Source: Betaproteobacteria bacterium RIFCSPLOWO2_02_FULL_62_17
Lineage (GTDB): Bacteria; Pseudomonadota; Gammaproteobacteria; Burkholderiales; SG8-39
Direction of reading: 5' to 3'
Assembly: GCA_001770355.1 (NCBI GenBank)
Contig: MEQV01000239.1
Location: 493-7,362, forward strand
DNA: 6,870 nt
The notes below the pieces were generated by a model that made no database searches, was not told the origin of the DNA, and worked only from the letters and a program-made list of their open reading frames with translations. Numbering within the stretch: position 1 is the stretch's first letter; each line of letters opens with the position of its first letter. Shown here one piece after another: positions 5,988 through 6,870 of the stretch. A program made the position numbers and the translations under genes.

Positions 5988-6017
5988 ATCCCCTTTCGCC
6001 TGATCGCGAAAGGGGAT
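5988..6017 (+). other. Intercistronic stem-loop between dctP and dctQ
   Basis: A perfect 12-bp inverted repeat, ATCCCCTTTCGC (5988-5999) and GCGAAAGGGGAT (6006-6017), encloses a 6-nt loop (CTGATC). It is not followed by a T-tract (the next bases are ATAGGGAGGGG), so it is not a standard intrinsic terminator. Stem-loops between a receptor gene and its membrane-component genes are known to protect the upstream mRNA and let the receptor be made in excess of the permease; that role is inferred here. The dctQ Shine-Dalgarno begins only a few bases after the 3' arm. Confidence 0.8.
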
Positions 6018-6035
6018 ATAGGGAGGGGCAATCGG

Positions 6036-6551
6036 ATGTCGCTGGACAAGGCCGCTCGACTGCTCGACAGGGCAGCGAGCCGAATAAGCGGATTTCTTCA
6101 CGCCATGGGCGGGATCACACTGGTCCTGCTGATGCTGCTTACCGCTGCCGATGTCGGCATGCGCTATTTCCTGAACCGCCCCATAAGCGGCGCCTATGAA
6201 CTGAGCATGTTCATGATGGCGATCGTGGTCGCGTTTGGCATCGGCTATTGTGCGACCAGGGACGAGCACGTGAAAGTCAGGATACTTATCGATGCGCTGT
6301 CCCCGCGAGTCCGGGCCGTCATTGACAGCATTACGTGGTTTCTCAGCATGTTTTTTCTTGCTCTGGTCGCCTGGCAGTCCGCGCTGTATTCGAAGACCGT
6401 GTTTCACGACGGAGTAACGTCCCCGGACCTCCTTATCCCGACCTTTCCTTTTATGGGGGTGGTTGCTGTCGGGAGTGCCGTATTGTGCATCGTGTTCCTC
6501 GCGCAGTTTCTTAATGCGCTATCCAGGGCGTTAACAGGGGAAAGTCAATGA
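6036..6551 (+). CDS. dctQ: TRAP transporter small permease subunit DctQ
   Basis: This is a 171-residue inner-membrane protein with four hydrophobic segments at about 24-40, 56-73, 97-115 and 135-158, the normal DctQ topology. The family region after the first segment is visible at 40-58 as V-GMRYFLNRPISGAYELS, including R43, N47 and E55. It forms the integral membrane complex with DctM that is driven by a sodium or proton gradient and fed by DctP. The start is the ATG at 6036 with GGGAGGGG (6021-6028) upstream, just 3' of the hairpin. The open frame continues upstream into dctP, but that stretch is read-through of the dctP tail in another frame and is not DctQ-like. Its stop overlaps the dctM start as ATGA. 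Confidence 0.93.
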   Translation: MSLDKAARLLDRAASRISGFLHAMGGITLVLLMLLTAADVGMRYFLNRPISGAYELSMFMMAIVVAFGIGYCATRDEHVKVRILIDALSPRVRAVIDSITWFLSMFFLALVAWQSALYSKTVFHDGVTSPDLLIPTFPFMGVVAVGSAVLCIVFLAQFLNALSRALTGESQ

Positions 6552-6870
6552 CGCCCCTTACCGTCGGACTGATCGGCTCAGGCGTACTTTTCCTGGCTCT
6601 ATTTTCCGGAATGCCGATAGGCATAGTCATGGGCTTGGTGGCATTTTCCGGTTTCGCCTATATCAAGGATTTTGGCGCCGCGCTGGGTCTGCTTCAGGTT
6701 GTCCCGTACGACACCTTCGCGTCTTATGACATGAGCGTGATTCCCCTATTCATACTCATGGGAGAATTTGCCTTCCGTGCCGGTTTGAGTCAGGACCTCT
6801 ATAGTGCCGTGCAGTGCTGGCTGGGGCGCCTGCGGGGCGGCCTGGCAATGGCGACCATCGGCGGCTGCGC
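6548..6870 (+). CDS. dctM: TRAP transporter large permease subunit DctM, N-terminal part; partial
   Basis: The first 107 residues are present and the gene runs off the right edge. The ATG overlaps the dctQ TGA by 4 nt (ATGA), indicating translational coupling, and AGGGG lies about 7 nt upstream. Residues 5-37 form a hydrophobic first segment with GMPIGIVMG (21-29), and MSVIPLFILMGEF (62-74) is the characteristic DctM motif at the start of the second hairpin, followed by AGLSQDLY (78-85) and a GRLRGGLAMATI segment (93-104) that closely matches the family. Full-length DctM proteins have about 425 residues and twelve or so membrane segments, so about three quarters lies outside the window. It is the translocation channel of the TRAP transporter. 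Confidence 0.94.
   Translation, partial: MTPLTVGLIGSGVLFLALFSGMPIGIVMGLVAFSGFAYIKDFGAALGLLQVVPYDTFASYDMSVIPLFILMGEFAFRAGLSQDLYSAVQCWLGRLRGGLAMATIGGC

Noticed and set aside
5988..6017. Intrinsic transcription terminator after dctP
   Set aside because: No T-tract follows the stem, and dctQ and dctM continue directly in the same orientation, so it is treated as an mRNA-stability or attenuation element.

Overview
The window looks like chromosomal DNA of a Gram-negative proteobacterium, most likely a betaproteobacterium of the Burkholderiales (Alcaligenaceae/Comamonadaceae type). The reasons are the moderately high GC, strong AGGAGG-type ribosome binding sites, and a stand-alone Bug/TctC periplasmic receptor placed beside catabolic genes and a LysR regulator, which is characteristic of that order. 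No rRNA, tRNA, IS element or CRISPR array is visible.

Layout. Left arm (minus strand, read right to left): a possible 36-codon ORF (2423-2533) whose stop overlaps a lysR-type regulator start (1479-2426), then a Bug/TctC-family solute receptor (343-1359), then the N-terminus of an FAD-dependent oxidoreductase of the fumarate reductase/ketosteroid dehydrogenase superfamily, cut by the window edge (1-234). Right arm (plus strand): a 664-residue FMN/4Fe-4S/FAD ene-reductase of the 2,4-dienoyl-CoA reductase / trimethylamine dehydrogenase type (2871-4865), then a tripartite TRAP transporter: dctP (4903-5943), dctQ (6036-6551) and the start of dctM (6548 to the window end). A 12-bp-stem hairpin sits between dctP and dctQ. 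The two arms diverge from a roughly 340-450 bp non-coding control region.

How it fits together. Both arms pair a periplasmic solute receptor with a flavin oxidoreductase, and a regulator sits in the middle. The likely theme is capture and uptake of an organic acid (TRAP substrates are usually carboxylates) followed by reduction or dehydrogenation of a carbon-carbon double bond. The substrate cannot be read from the sequence.

The most notable observation is that the promoter regions of the two arms share one architecture. TTGATTATGTCCG is followed 22 bp downstream by a second TTGATTATG-like copy, and then, 25 bp beyond the TTGRTT of that copy, by TAGAATG. This occurs once on the minus strand before the tctC-like gene (overlapping the lysR stop codon) and once on the plus strand before the ene-reductase. 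It is best explained as a shared activator-dependent promoter that joins the two operons into one regulon.
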